Of a stretch of 64,000 nucleotides of DNA, positions 18,999 through 27,418 are shown in pieces. Position numbers and translations under genes: made by a program. This stretch comes from Phyllobacteriaceae bacterium. GTDB lineage: Bacteria; Pseudomonadota; Alphaproteobacteria; Rhizobiales; Rhizobiaceae. Each line of letters begins with the position of its first letter. Position 1 is the stretch's first letter. The stretch spans positions 146,650 to 210,649 of the forward strand of contig PAPF01000009.1 in the NCBI GenBank assembly GCA_002708825.1, written 5' to 3'. The notes under the pieces were generated by a model. That model searched no databases. It worked only from the letters and a program-made list of their open reading frames with translations, and was not told where the DNA came from.

Positions 18999-19838
18999 TC
19001 AGGGCTGACGCTTTGCTGCCTGCCAGAGCGCCTCCATCTCGTCCAGACCCGCTTCTTCAAGCGAACGTCCTTGCCTGTCAAGGGCCTGTTCAACCTTGTG
19101 AAACCTGTGCGCGAACTTGTCATTCGTTCTCCGCAGGGCATCTTCGCTGTCGAGACCCAGATGCCGGCCGAGATTGACGAGCGCGAACAGGACGTCCCCA
19201 TATTCCTCGCGCGCGTGGGCCGTGTCGCCGGAGGCCAGGGCCTCGCGCAGTTCGCCGATTTCCTCCTCGATCTTGTCGAGGACGGGCGCGGCATCCTTCC
19301 AGTCGAACCCGACCTCGGCGGCGCGCTGCTGGAGTTTCAGCGCCCGTGTGAGAGCGGGCAGGGCGGTGGGAACCGAATCGAGGTAGCCCTTGCCGCCGGC
19401 TTCGGGATCGAGGCCGAGGGAAATCCGTTCGGCCCGTTTTGCCGCCCGCTCCGCCGCCTTGATCTCGTCCCATGTCTTCTTGACCGCGGCCGGATCGGCG
19501 GCATCGCCGTCACCAAAGACATGCGGATGCCTGCGGATCATCTTGGCCGTGATCGCCTCGACCACGTCCGGAAAGGCGAAGGCGCCGCATTCCTCCGCCA
19601 TCCGGGCGTGAAAGACGACCTGCAGCAGCAGGTCGCCCAGTTCGTCGCGCAGGTCGACCAAGTCACCGCGCTGGATCGCGTCTGCCACCTCGTAGGCTTC
19701 CTCGATCGTGTAGGGCGCGATCGAGGCAAAGTCCTGCTCCAGGTCCCAGGGGCATCCCGTTACCGGCGTGCGCAACGCCGCCATGATCTCCAGCAGGCCC
19801 TCGATATGGCGCGATGGCACCGTCTTGCCGCCGCTCAT
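18999..19838 (-). CDS. mazG: Nucleoside triphosphate pyrophosphohydrolase MazG
   Basis: A 279-residue two-domain MazG protein that hydrolyses NTPs/dNTPs to NMP and PPi. The first MazG domain has CPWDLEQDFASIAPYTIEEA with the metal-binding EEAYEVADAI and LRDELGDLLLQVVFH. The second repeats the pattern with KIEEEIGELREAL and EEYGDVLFALVNLGRHLG. The start at 19838 was chosen because its ATG overlaps the stop of the upstream binding-protein gene (ATGA). It ends 3 bases from the convergent hflX stop. Confidence 0.94.
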   Translation of the reverse strand: MSGGKTVPSRHIEGLLEIMAALRTPVTGCPWDLEQDFASIAPYTIEEAYEVADAIQRGDLVDLRDELGDLLLQVVFHARMAEECGAFAFPDVVEAITAKMIRRHPHVFGDGDAADPAAVKKTWDEIKAAERAAKRAERISLGLDPEAGGKGYLDSVPTALPALTRALKLQQRAAEVGFDWKDAAPVLDKIEEEIGELREALASGDTAHAREEYGDVLFALVNLGRHLGLDSEDALRRTNDKFAHRFHKVEQALDRQGRSLEEAGLDEMEALWQAAKRQP

Positions 19839-21634
19839 TCTTCGCGCCACCAGGTTTGCAACTGGTAGCCGTAGACCGGCGTGGCAGCGGGATGGCGGAT
19901 CGCGCTGGAATGGGCCACCCGTTGCCCTTCCAGGTGATAAAGCTGCACAAGGTAGTGCCCGGAGAGGAGCACGCGGTCATAGGCCCGCACGGCGGTGACG
20001 AAATCGTCCTTGTCGCGCGCCTTGAGAAGGGCATCGATCATGGCATCAACGGCCGGGTTCGCGACGCCGGCGAAGTTGTAGGTCCCTTCCAGGTCGCGCG
20101 CCGCCGACCCCCACCGCCCGATCTGTTCGGCGCCGGGCGACAGCGACGAATAATAGAACTGCATCATGACGTCATAGTCATAGGTTTGCAGGCGCTGCTG
20201 GTATTGCGCGTCATCGACACTGCGCAACTCGACCCGGATTCCGAGCGCGGCCAGCGTGCGTTGCCAGGCTGACGCCAGCGCTTCCCCGGACTTGCCCTTC
20301 AGCAGGATCTCGAATTGCACGGGTTGTCCGTCGGGGGTTGTCATTACCTGGTTTTCCAGCGTGTAGCCCGCTTCCTTCAGGATGTTGAAGGCATGGCGCA
20401 GGAAGGTGCGGTCGCGGCCTGAGCCGTCGGACGAGGGCGGCTCGAGGGTTCCGGCCATCGCCGCCGGCTCGACCGCCTGGGGAAAGGGAGCCAGGAGCGC
20501 CTTCTCCGCATCGCTCGCCGGGCGGCCATGCGAGGCGAGTTCGGAGCCGTCGAAGAAGCTTTTTGTCCGGGTATAGGAGCCGTCATAGAGGTTGCGGTTG
20601 ATCCATTCGAAATCCATGAGCGCGGCGAGCGCCTTGCGCAGCGCCTTGTCTGACAGCAGGGGGCGGCGCGTGTTGAACACGAAGCCGAGCATCCCGGACG
20701 GCAGCCCTTCCTCGAACTCGGATTTCACGATGCGGCCGTCGGCAACGCCGGGAAATCCGTATTCGTTCTTCCAGCGCACCGGGTCCTTGTCGACGAAGAC
20801 ATCGACAAGTCCCTTCTTGAACGCCTCGAACATGGTCGCCTCGTCGCGGAAATAATCGATCCGGATCTCGTCGTAATTGTCGAAGCCGCGCTTTGAGGGA
20901 TGGTCCTTCGCCCAGTAGTCCGGATTCCGCGTGAGCGTGATCGACTGGCCGGGATCGATCTGCGCCATCACGTAGGGTCCGGACGCGACCATGGGTTCGA
21001 GCGTCGAGCGGTCGAACGTATCGAAGGCGGTGGCGTGTTCGGGCAGGATGGGCAGAAGCGCGAGCAGCAGGGGCAGTTCGCGATCCGCCTTCTCGTTGAA
21101 GGTGAAACGGACACCGCGCTCGCCGGTCTTTTCGATCGACTCCACGCCGTCGAGCCATCGCCGGTAGAGAGGGCGCGCCTTCTCCTTCATGAGTTTCATG
21201 GAAAAGAGAACGTCCTCCACGCGGATCGGTGCGCCGTCGGAAAATCGCGCGCGTTCATCCAGTGTGAATTCGATGAACGTCCGCTCCTCGTCGGTCTCGA
21301 CCGAACGCGCGATCAGCGGATAAAGCGTGAAGGCCTCGTCACGCGAACGCGCCATCAGGCTTTCGAAGACATTGTAGCCGAATTCCTGGTCGAACAGGCC
21401 ACGCGCGGCATCGCCCTGCACGATGAACGGATTGACGGAGTTGAAGGTGCCGCGCACGGCATAGACGATCCGCCCGCCCTTCGGCGCCTGCGGATTGGCA
21501 TAGGGAAAGTGTTCATATCCGGCCGGTAGCGCGGGTTCGCCATGCATGGATATCGCGTGGACAGGTTCGCCTTGGCTCGCACCGGTCATAAACGCTGCGG
21601 CAATGAGAGCAAAAACGATGCGCAGGCGATGCAT
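19835..21634 (-). CDS. Extracellular solute-binding protein, family 5 (YejA-like)
   Basis: A 599-residue periplasmic binding protein with an N-terminal signal peptide (MHRLRIVFALIAAAFMTGAS). It has SBP family 5 features: ALPAGYEHFPYANPQAPKGG, the YNVFESLMA segment, FSDGAPIRVEDVLFS and SGPYVMAQ. This resembles YejA and related oligopeptide/microcin-C-type binding proteins. No permease or ATPase genes are adjacent, so it is an orphan component here. It overlaps the mazG start by 4 bases, so the two are co-translated. The substrate is unknown; peptides are likely. Confidence 0.86.
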   Translation of the reverse strand: MHRLRIVFALIAAAFMTGASQGEPVHAISMHGEPALPAGYEHFPYANPQAPKGGRIVYAVRGTFNSVNPFIVQGDAARGLFDQEFGYNVFESLMARSRDEAFTLYPLIARSVETDEERTFIEFTLDERARFSDGAPIRVEDVLFSMKLMKEKARPLYRRWLDGVESIEKTGERGVRFTFNEKADRELPLLLALLPILPEHATAFDTFDRSTLEPMVASGPYVMAQIDPGQSITLTRNPDYWAKDHPSKRGFDNYDEIRIDYFRDEATMFEAFKKGLVDVFVDKDPVRWKNEYGFPGVADGRIVKSEFEEGLPSGMLGFVFNTRRPLLSDKALRKALAALMDFEWINRNLYDGSYTRTKSFFDGSELASHGRPASDAEKALLAPFPQAVEPAAMAGTLEPPSSDGSGRDRTFLRHAFNILKEAGYTLENQVMTTPDGQPVQFEILLKGKSGEALASAWQRTLAALGIRVELRSVDDAQYQQRLQTYDYDVMMQFYYSSLSPGAEQIGRWGSAARDLEGTYNFAGVANPAVDAMIDALLKARDKDDFVTAVRAYDRVLLSGHYLVQLYHLEGQRVAHSSAIRHPAATPVYGYQLQTWWREE

Positions 21635-21907
21635 GGGCCGTCCCCGTTAGCGTTCATGAGCGTGATTCGGCGTTGAAGGTAACATGCATGGTAGGCGGCT
21701 CAATGGCCAAGGCCGGGCTTGCAGGCCACGGGTTTTGCGGGCGCGCGGCCTTCATGCATGCTTGCCCTTCACCGCGTCGCGGTGTAACACCCGCGCGAAC
21801 GGCTAATGCTCGCCGCGTTGGCGCCGGCGACATTCAATTGCCTCATTTTGGCAACACGAGACCTGCTGGCGGCGGCTGACAGCCGCCAAGGATTTAAGAG
21901 GATAGAC
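21635..21907. other. Intergenic region between divergent binding-protein gene and ialB
   Basis: A 273-base non-coding stretch. Near the ialB end it holds a stem-loop GGCGGC-TGACA-GCCGCC (21871-21887), which would sit in the ialB 5' leader about 20 bases from the start codon. It also has two CATGCATG-like palindromic patches (about 21683 and 21753). No convincing promoter hexamer pair could be assigned. Confidence 0.4.
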
Positions 21908-22525
21908 ATGATGAAGAAGCTGACTCTTGCAGCTTTCGCCCTGGCCGCCGCCGGAATGGCGTTCAGCACCCCTGCATCCGCCCAGCAGAACCAGATCCCG
22001 GAAGGCTGGTTCAAGCTTTGCCAGAAGCAGAAGGACAGCGATGTCTGCAACGTGCAGTTCATCAAGGCGGCCAAGGAGACCGGCCAACTGCTGGTGGGCA
22101 TCTCGCTCATCGAGATCACCGGCAAGGCCCAGCGCCGGATCATGCAGATCACGGTGCCGCCCATGCGCATCCTGCCGCCCGGCATCGGTCTCCAGATCGA
22201 TGGCGGCAAGACCGCGAAGCTGGAATACGTGATCTGCCCGATCCAGCCGTCGCCAAGCTGCATCGCCGAGGCGCCGCTGACCGACGAGATCATCAACTCC
22301 TTCAAGAAGGGCGGCGAACTGACGATCACGGCGGTGAACTTCCAGAACCAGCCCACCCCGGTGAAGATCACGCTGAAGGGCTTCACCGAAGCCTATGATG
22401 GCGAGCCGATCCAGCAGTCGGACTACGAGGAACGGCAGAAGAAGTTGCAGGAAGAGATCGCCAAGCGCCAGGAGGAGTTCCAGAAGAAACTCCAGGCAGA
22501 GCAGGATAAGGCGAAATCCAACTGA
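21908..22525 (+). CDS. Invasion-associated locus B (IalB) family exported protein
   Basis: A 205-residue protein. The ATG pair at 21908/21911 follows AGAGGA, and the second Met begins a textbook signal peptide ending A-S-A (MKKLTLAAFALAAAGMAF...). The mature part has the IalB pattern: WFKLCQKQKDSDVCNVQF, a conserved Cys pair later (VICPIQPSPSCIAEA), and PPGIGLQIDGGKTAKLEY. The C-terminal 40 residues are a charged, Glu/Lys/Gln-rich helix likely to form a coiled coil. The name comes from Bartonella, where IalB affects erythrocyte entry; in free-living rhizobia the role is unknown. Confidence 0.88.
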   Translation: MMKKLTLAAFALAAAGMAFSTPASAQQNQIPEGWFKLCQKQKDSDVCNVQFIKAAKETGQLLVGISLIEITGKAQRRIMQITVPPMRILPPGIGLQIDGGKTAKLEYVICPIQPSPSCIAEAPLTDEIINSFKKGGELTITAVNFQNQPTPVKITLKGFTEAYDGEPIQQSDYEERQKKLQEEIAKRQEEFQKKLQAEQDKAKSN

Positions 22526-22554
22526 GCGATTCCCGCCAGCATCGGATCAAATGA

Positions 22555-22578
22555 AAACGGGGCCGCAAGGCCCCGTTT
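22555..22578. terminator. Bidirectional intrinsic terminator between ialB and hspQ
   Basis: AAACGGGGCC, a GCAA tetraloop, then GGCCCCGTTT: a perfect 10-bp stem whose A/T ends supply a short T-run in both directions. It lies 29 bases after the ialB stop and 33 bases from the hspQ stop, so it can end both convergent transcripts. Confidence 0.85.
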
Positions 22579-22611
22579 GTCGTTCAGGCACCCGGATAGG
22601 CGGGATGCCGG

Positions 22612-22944
22612 TCAGTGCATGCTGGCCTCGCGTGGCACATAGCGGCCATTGCTCATTCCGGTGAAATATTCGCGCACCTGGGGATGGCGCACCGGTTCGC
22701 CGCTTTCGTCGGGCAGCAGGTTCTGCTCCGACACATACGCCACGTATTCGGTTTCGGCGTTCTCGGCGAAGAGGTGGTAGTAGGGCTGGTCCTTCCGGGG
22801 CCGGATTTCCGGCGGAATGGCCTGATACCATTCCTCTGTGTTGGCGAAGACGGGATCGACATCGAACACGACCCCGCGGAACGGAAAAAGGCGGTGCCGG
22901 ACAACCTGTCCGATCTGGAACTTGGCTTGGTTGATCATCGTCAT
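22612..22944 (-). CDS. hspQ: Heat shock protein HspQ (YccV family)
   Basis: A 110-residue protein with the hemimethylated-DNA-binding/HspQ fold: AKFQIGQVVRHRLFPFRGVVFDVDP, described by position (about 4-28), then WYQAIPPEIRPRKDQPYYH and VAYVSEQNLL. HspQ is a specificity factor for Lon protease in enterobacteria. The ATG at 22944 has GGGGAG about 10 bases upstream; a TTG three codons earlier sits too close to that site. It is convergent with ialB and shares its terminator. Confidence 0.9.
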   Translation of the reverse strand: MTMINQAKFQIGQVVRHRLFPFRGVVFDVDPVFANTEEWYQAIPPEIRPRKDQPYYHLFAENAETEYVAYVSEQNLLPDESGEPVRHPQVREYFTGMSNGRYVPREASMH

Positions 22945-23231
22945 CTGCTTCAAACTCCCCGTCTTTATGTGGGGTTGGCACCGGTTGGATCAATACCCCG
23001 AAAGGCCGCATGTCCACTTTGCCGGCTCACCTTGGCACAGGGAAATGAACCGGCCATGAACCGGAGCCTGATTGCGGGCGGTGCTCGGCCGGACTGATCC
23101 GGCAGTGAAGGTTTTTCCAACCGGCCAGGCGTGACGGAACAGGCGTCCCGGTGTATGGGGAAGCGATGGTCCGGCCGTGTCCGCCGGGCATTCGCCGCCT
23201 TTCCTGTCGCAACAGCCCGTCCTGTCCCTCC
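22945..23231. other. Intergenic region between hspQ and AEC permease gene
   Basis: A 287-base region between divergent starts. I see no stem-loop, repeat or convincing promoter hexamers. A + strand frame runs through part of it into the permease gene but has Arg/Pro/Cys-rich composition unlike a membrane-protein N-terminus. Confidence 0.4.
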
Positions 23232-24194
23232 ATGAGCAATGTCATTGGCCTTGTCCTGCCATTCTTCGGGCTGATCCTCCTCGGCTTCGTTGTTGCGCGA
23301 ATCACCCGCAAGCCGCTGATCGAAACCGGCTGGATGAACACCTTCATCATCTATATCGCGCTGCCGGCCCTGTTCTTCCAGCTTCTCTCCAAGACGCCGA
23401 TCGAGAAGCTGACCGAATGGGGTTACATCTTCGGGTCCGTCTTCTCCACCTATGTCGTCTTCGCGCTGATGTTCGTCTGGTCGGCGATCCGCTCGCGCGG
23501 CGAGATCGCCCAGAGCACGATCAAGGGCCTCGCCGCGGCCTATGGCAATATCGGCTACATGGGCCCCGGCCTTGCGCTTCTGGCTCTGGGACAGGACGCG
23601 GCCGTTCCGGTCGCCCTGATCTTCTGTTTCGAGAACATCCTCCATTTCGCGATCGCACCGCTGATGATGGGGCTGGCCGGCGGCACGGATGAACCGCCTT
23701 TGCGCATCGCCCTCGGCGTCGTGCGCAAGATCGCGCTGCATCCCTTCATCCTGGCAACCGTGGCCGGCGTCGGCGCCGCTGCGCTTGATGTCAGCCCGCC
23801 GCTGCCGCTGGAGCGCCTGTTGCAATATCTGGCGAACGCGGCTGCGCCCTGTGCGCTCTTCGTCATGGGCGTGACACTTGCGCTGCGGCCATTGACGCGG
23901 ATGCCGGCGGAGATCGGCGTCATCGTGCCGTTGAAGCTGCTCGTCCATCCGCTGATCTGCTGGGTGACGCTGAGCTGGGTCGGCAATTTCGATCCGGTCT
24001 GGGTCTGGTCCGCTGTCTTGCTGGCCGGCCTTCCGACCGCCACCAATGTCTTTGTCATTGCCCAGCAATACGGGGTCTGGGTGGAGCGCGCCTCGGCGAC
24101 GATCCTCGTGACGACGACGTTGTCGGTCCTTTCGGTGACCGGGCTACTGCTGCTGGTGACGGGCGGTCATCTTCCGGCCGACCTCTTTCCCTAG
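23232..24194 (+). CDS. AEC-family (auxin efflux carrier type) transporter
   Basis: A 320-residue inner-membrane protein with about ten hydrophobic segments, starting MSNVIGLVLPFFGLILLGF. Family features are the N-terminal five-helix half ending in the conserved AAYGNIGYMGPGLALLALG stretch, and the second half with ANAAAPCALFVMGVTLAL and AGLPTATNVFVIAQQYG. Bacterial AEC proteins export or import small organic acids such as malate or malonate; the substrate here is unknown. Its last 51 bases overlap the end of the opposing hydroxylase gene. Confidence 0.88.
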   Translation: MSNVIGLVLPFFGLILLGFVVARITRKPLIETGWMNTFIIYIALPALFFQLLSKTPIEKLTEWGYIFGSVFSTYVVFALMFVWSAIRSRGEIAQSTIKGLAAAYGNIGYMGPGLALLALGQDAAVPVALIFCFENILHFAIAPLMMGLAGGTDEPPLRIALGVVRKIALHPFILATVAGVGAAALDVSPPLPLERLLQYLANAAAPCALFVMGVTLALRPLTRMPAEIGVIVPLKLLVHPLICWVTLSWVGNFDPVWVWSAVLLAGLPTATNVFVIAQQYGVWVERASATILVTTTLSVLSVTGLLLLVTGGHLPADLFP

Positions 24195-25379
24195 GCCGCG
24201 GATGTCATCGGCAAACCGGCCGAAACCGGTTCCCGGTGCCATTCCCTCGCGCATGAAAAAGCCGCGCAAGGGGGGCAGCGAGCGCAACAGGGACAGCCCG
24301 GCGCTGCGCGCGATCTGGGCTGGCAGGAAATCCGACAGGAGCGTCCCGTTCAGCGCGTTGACCGCGCCGGCACGCGCCAGGATGTCTGGACGACGGCGAG
24401 CGGTATAACGGGCCAGCACGTCCGGCGTGCCGGGATCGCCAACGCCTTCCAGCACGGATGCAAGGTCCATCACGTCGCGAAGGCCGAGGTTCAGGCCCTG
24501 CGCGCCGATCGGCGGAAAGACGTGGGCGGCCTCGCCGACAAGCGCGATGCGCCGCGCGGCGAATGCCGAGGGAAGGGTTGCGCTCAGCGGCCATGCCTGG
24601 CGCGGTCCTGGTTCCGATATCTTGCCAAGCATGGAATCCATGCGCTGCTCCACAGCAAGGCAGAAGGCGTCGCCGGTCAGGGCGCCCAGGCGCTCGGCCT
24701 CATCCGGCGCGCTGACCCAGACGAGGCTGGAGCGGTGCGGATCGGCTAGAGGAACCTGCGTGAAGGGACCATGCTCCGTATGCAATTCGGTGGAGGTGTC
24801 CTCGTGCGGCCGTTCATGCCGAAACGTCGTGACGAGGGCGACCTGCGGCAACGGGCGGCTTCGCACGTGAATGCCGGCAGCCTCGCGGCCCGGCGAAGCG
24901 CGCCCGTCCGCGGCGACGGCAAGCCTTCCCCGCAGCACATGGCCGTCGCCAAGCGACACGCTGACTCCGTCCTCCTCCGGCATCCACGACGTGACCGCCT
25001 GTTCATGACGCAGGATGGAACCACTGCTCGCCACCGCCTCCGCGAGCAGTTCGTTGAGCCGGCGATTGGCGATGTTGTAGCCGAAGGCATCCTCTGCGAT
25101 CTCGCCCGCCCTGAACGTCACGGCGGGGCTGCGGATCAGCCGCCGCGTCGCGTCGATGATCCGCATGGTGCGCAGGGGCGCCGCGTCGGCGTCTGCGATA
25201 TCAACGCCCAGGCCGCGCAGAAAAGCGATGCCGGGCATCATGACGGCGGTCGTTCGCAGATCGCCGGTATTGGCAGGCGGGCCGGCAAGTGAGACGGTCC
25301 AGCCTCCATCGGCAAGCGCCAGCGCCGCCGCCATGCCGGCCGGCCCGGCCCCCACGATGACGATATCGGTCTGCGCCAT
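24144..25379 (-). CDS. UbiH/UbiF/COQ6-family FAD-dependent hydroxylase
   Basis: A 411-residue flavoprotein monooxygenase. It starts with the FAD dinucleotide fold TDIVIVGAGPAGMAAALAL, has the DG motif AVAADGRASPGREAAG, and the second FAD motif IALVGEAAHVFPPIGAQGLNLG. This pattern belongs to the ubiquinone-ring hydroxylases. Which ring position it modifies (UbiH, UbiF, UbiL or UbiM type) cannot be decided by eye. The 3' end overlaps the convergent AEC gene by 51 bases. Confidence 0.88.
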   Translation of the reverse strand: MAQTDIVIVGAGPAGMAAALALADGGWTVSLAGPPANTGDLRTTAVMMPGIAFLRGLGVDIADADAAPLRTMRIIDATRRLIRSPAVTFRAGEIAEDAFGYNIANRRLNELLAEAVASSGSILRHEQAVTSWMPEEDGVSVSLGDGHVLRGRLAVAADGRASPGREAAGIHVRSRPLPQVALVTTFRHERPHEDTSTELHTEHGPFTQVPLADPHRSSLVWVSAPDEAERLGALTGDAFCLAVEQRMDSMLGKISEPGPRQAWPLSATLPSAFAARRIALVGEAAHVFPPIGAQGLNLGLRDVMDLASVLEGVGDPGTPDVLARYTARRRPDILARAGAVNALNGTLLSDFLPAQIARSAGLSLLRSLPPLRGFFMREGMAPGTGFGRFADDIRGLGKEVGRKMTARHQQQ

Positions 25380-25586
25380 GCGATCTCCCGTGAAAAACGA
25401 TCAGCCAAAGGCTGGTAATCTCTGGTCTTGAGGGCTCGTATATGGCAGCACAAGGGCCTGCGGCAATGGGAGCCGGCGGGCGGCCTGCGTCTTGTGAAGG
25501 GGCAAATGCGCGCACAGGGCTTTCCGGGACCGGAACAAGGGAGGGAAAATGGCGGCGATGACGAATTCCTCCGCGGGAGCGGGAAG

Positions 25587-26333
25587 GTGAAGCGTCCCCT
25601 GTTCTCCAGGCCGACCGGCAAGAAGGTCACATGGCCGCAGGCCAAGGCCTTTTCCGTTCACCTGCTGACGGCGTCCGGGTCATTCCTGGCCTTCCTTTCC
25701 CTTGTCGCCTGCGCGGAGGAGCAGTGGACGGCCATGTTCCTCTGGCTGGGGCTTGCCCTTTTCGTCGACGGGATCGACGGGCCCATAGCCCGCAAGCTCC
25801 AGGTCAAGGAAGTCCTGCCGACCTGGTCGGGCGACATGCTCGACAACATCATCGACTACGTCACCTACGTGCTGATCCCCGCTTTCGCGCTCTACAATCG
25901 CGGCTTCATGGGGGAGGGGCTGTCCTTCCTCTCGGCCGCCATCATCGTCGTGTCCAGCGCCATCTACTACGCCGATACCTCGATGAAGACGAAGGAGAAC
26001 TTCTTCAAGGGGTTTCCAGTCGTCTGGAACATGCTCGTCTTCACGCTGTTCGTGATCGAACCGGGCGAATGGACCTCGTTCGCGGCCGTGGTCTTCTCGG
26101 CTGTCCTGACCTTCCTGCCGGTCAATTTCCTGCACCCCGTCCGCGTCAAGCGGCTACGCGAGATCAACCTGCCGGTCTTCCTGGCATGGTGCGCGCTGGG
26201 TGTCGTCGCGCTTGTCGAAGGCTTGCAGGCCAGTTTCTGGGTCAAGGTGGGCATATCGATCACCGGCCTCTATCTCTACTGGATCGGCGCCATCATGCAG
26301 CTGTTTCCCAATCTCGGCAAAAGGAGCCCGTGA
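25587..26333 (+). CDS. pcs: Phosphatidylcholine synthase
   Basis: A 248-residue integral membrane CDP-alcohol phosphotransferase that condenses CDP-diacylglycerol with choline. The frame is open from 25428, but the GTG at 25587, preceded by GGGAGCGGGAAG, gives a length close to the 241 residues I recall for S. meliloti Pcs. Signature residues are DGIDGPIARK and GDMLDNIIDYVTYVL, followed by SSAIYYAD and FPVVWNMLVFTLFVIEP. The Pcs pathway is characteristic of rhizobia and relatives that interact with eukaryotes. The quinone reductase starts 2 bases after its stop. Confidence 0.94.
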   Translation: MKRPLFSRPTGKKVTWPQAKAFSVHLLTASGSFLAFLSLVACAEEQWTAMFLWLGLALFVDGIDGPIARKLQVKEVLPTWSGDMLDNIIDYVTYVLIPAFALYNRGFMGEGLSFLSAAIIVVSSAIYYADTSMKTKENFFKGFPVVWNMLVFTLFVIEPGEWTSFAAVVFSAVLTFLPVNFLHPVRVKRLREINLPVFLAWCALGVVALVEGLQASFWVKVGISITGLYLYWIGAIMQLFPNLGKRSP

Positions 26334-26335
26334 CA

Positions 26336-27313
26336 ATGCACAAGGCTGTTCGCGTTCATGAAACCGGCGGACCCGACGTCCTGCGCTACGAGGATGTGGA
26401 GACGCCGACACCCGCCAGCGGTGAGGCGCTGGTGAGGCACACGGCCATCGGGCTGAATTTCATCGACACCTATTTCCGCACCGGGCTCTATCCCGCGCCG
26501 GCGGGGCTGCCCTTCATTCCCGGCAACGAAGGCGCCGGGGTCGTCGAGGCCGTCGGCGAAGGGGTAACGGACCTCGCCGTTGGCGATCGCGTGGCCTATG
26601 CGGCGGGCCTGGGTGCCTATGCGGAGAAGCGCGTCATCCCGGCCGACCGGCTGGTGAAGATTCCGGACGGTGTCAGTGACGAGCAGGCCGCCGGCATGAT
26701 GCTCAAGGGCATGACCGCGTGGTACCTGCTGCGCCGGACCCATGCGGTGAAGCCGGGCGAGACGATCCTTTTCCATGCCGCCGCCGGCGGTGTCGGCCTG
26801 ATCGCGGGTCAATGGGCCGAGCACCTTGGCGCAAACGTCATCGGCACGGCGGGTTCCCCGGACAAGATCGAACTGGCGCTCGCACATGGCTATGACGAGG
26901 TGATCAACTATCGCGACCAGGATTTCGTGGCGGAAGTGGCCCGCCTGACCGGTGGCAAGAAATGCGAGGTCGTCTACGATTCGGTCGGCAAGGACACCTA
27001 TCCGGGATCGCTGGACTGCCTGAAGCCGTTCGGCCTCTTCGTTTCCTTCGGTCAATCGTCCGGCCCCATCGAGGGCTTCAACCTGGCGCATCTGAGCCAG
27101 AAGGGCTCGCTCTTCGCCACACGGCCGACGCTGTTCACCTATGTCGCGGCGCGCGAAGACCTCGTACAGGCGGCCGGCGAACTCTTTGATCTGGTCTCGC
27201 GCGGGATCGTGACGATCAACATCAACCAGCGCTATGCATTGAAGGACGCCGCGCAGGCCCATCGCGACCTGGAGGGGCGCAGGACGACCGGCACCACGGT
27301 TCTGGTTCCGTGA
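26336..27313 (+). CDS. qor: Quinone oxidoreductase (zeta-crystallin type MDR)
   Basis: A 325-residue medium-chain dehydrogenase/reductase. The ATG follows AAGGAG and the pcs stop by 2 bases. It has IGLNFIDTYFRTGLYP, the IPGNEGAGVVEAVGEGV block, and the NADPH fold AAAGGVGLIAGQWAEHLGA; the catalytic zinc Cys/His ligands of alcohol dehydrogenases are absent. It should carry out NADPH-dependent one-electron reduction of quinones or reduction of enones. Tight linkage to pcs implies one transcript, though the functional link is unclear. Confidence 0.92.
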   Translation: MHKAVRVHETGGPDVLRYEDVETPTPASGEALVRHTAIGLNFIDTYFRTGLYPAPAGLPFIPGNEGAGVVEAVGEGVTDLAVGDRVAYAAGLGAYAEKRVIPADRLVKIPDGVSDEQAAGMMLKGMTAWYLLRRTHAVKPGETILFHAAAGGVGLIAGQWAEHLGANVIGTAGSPDKIELALAHGYDEVINYRDQDFVAEVARLTGGKKCEVVYDSVGKDTYPGSLDCLKPFGLFVSFGQSSGPIEGFNLAHLSQKGSLFATRPTLFTYVAAREDLVQAAGELFDLVSRGIVTININQRYALKDAAQAHRDLEGRRTTGTTVLVP

Positions 27314-27418
27314 TTTGCCGGGAAAATGATTGAAGCTGTTTCAAGGCAGGGATGGCTAAAGCCTTCGGGAACAGCCGATAGACTGCCGGCGTGTCATCGG
27401 AGTGGGGGGTAGGGCCGG

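Noticed and set aside
27314-27418. TTGAA-N5-TTCAA dyad upstream of the BMP importer as an operator
   Set aside because: Arms are only 5 bp and no second copy or positional support was found.
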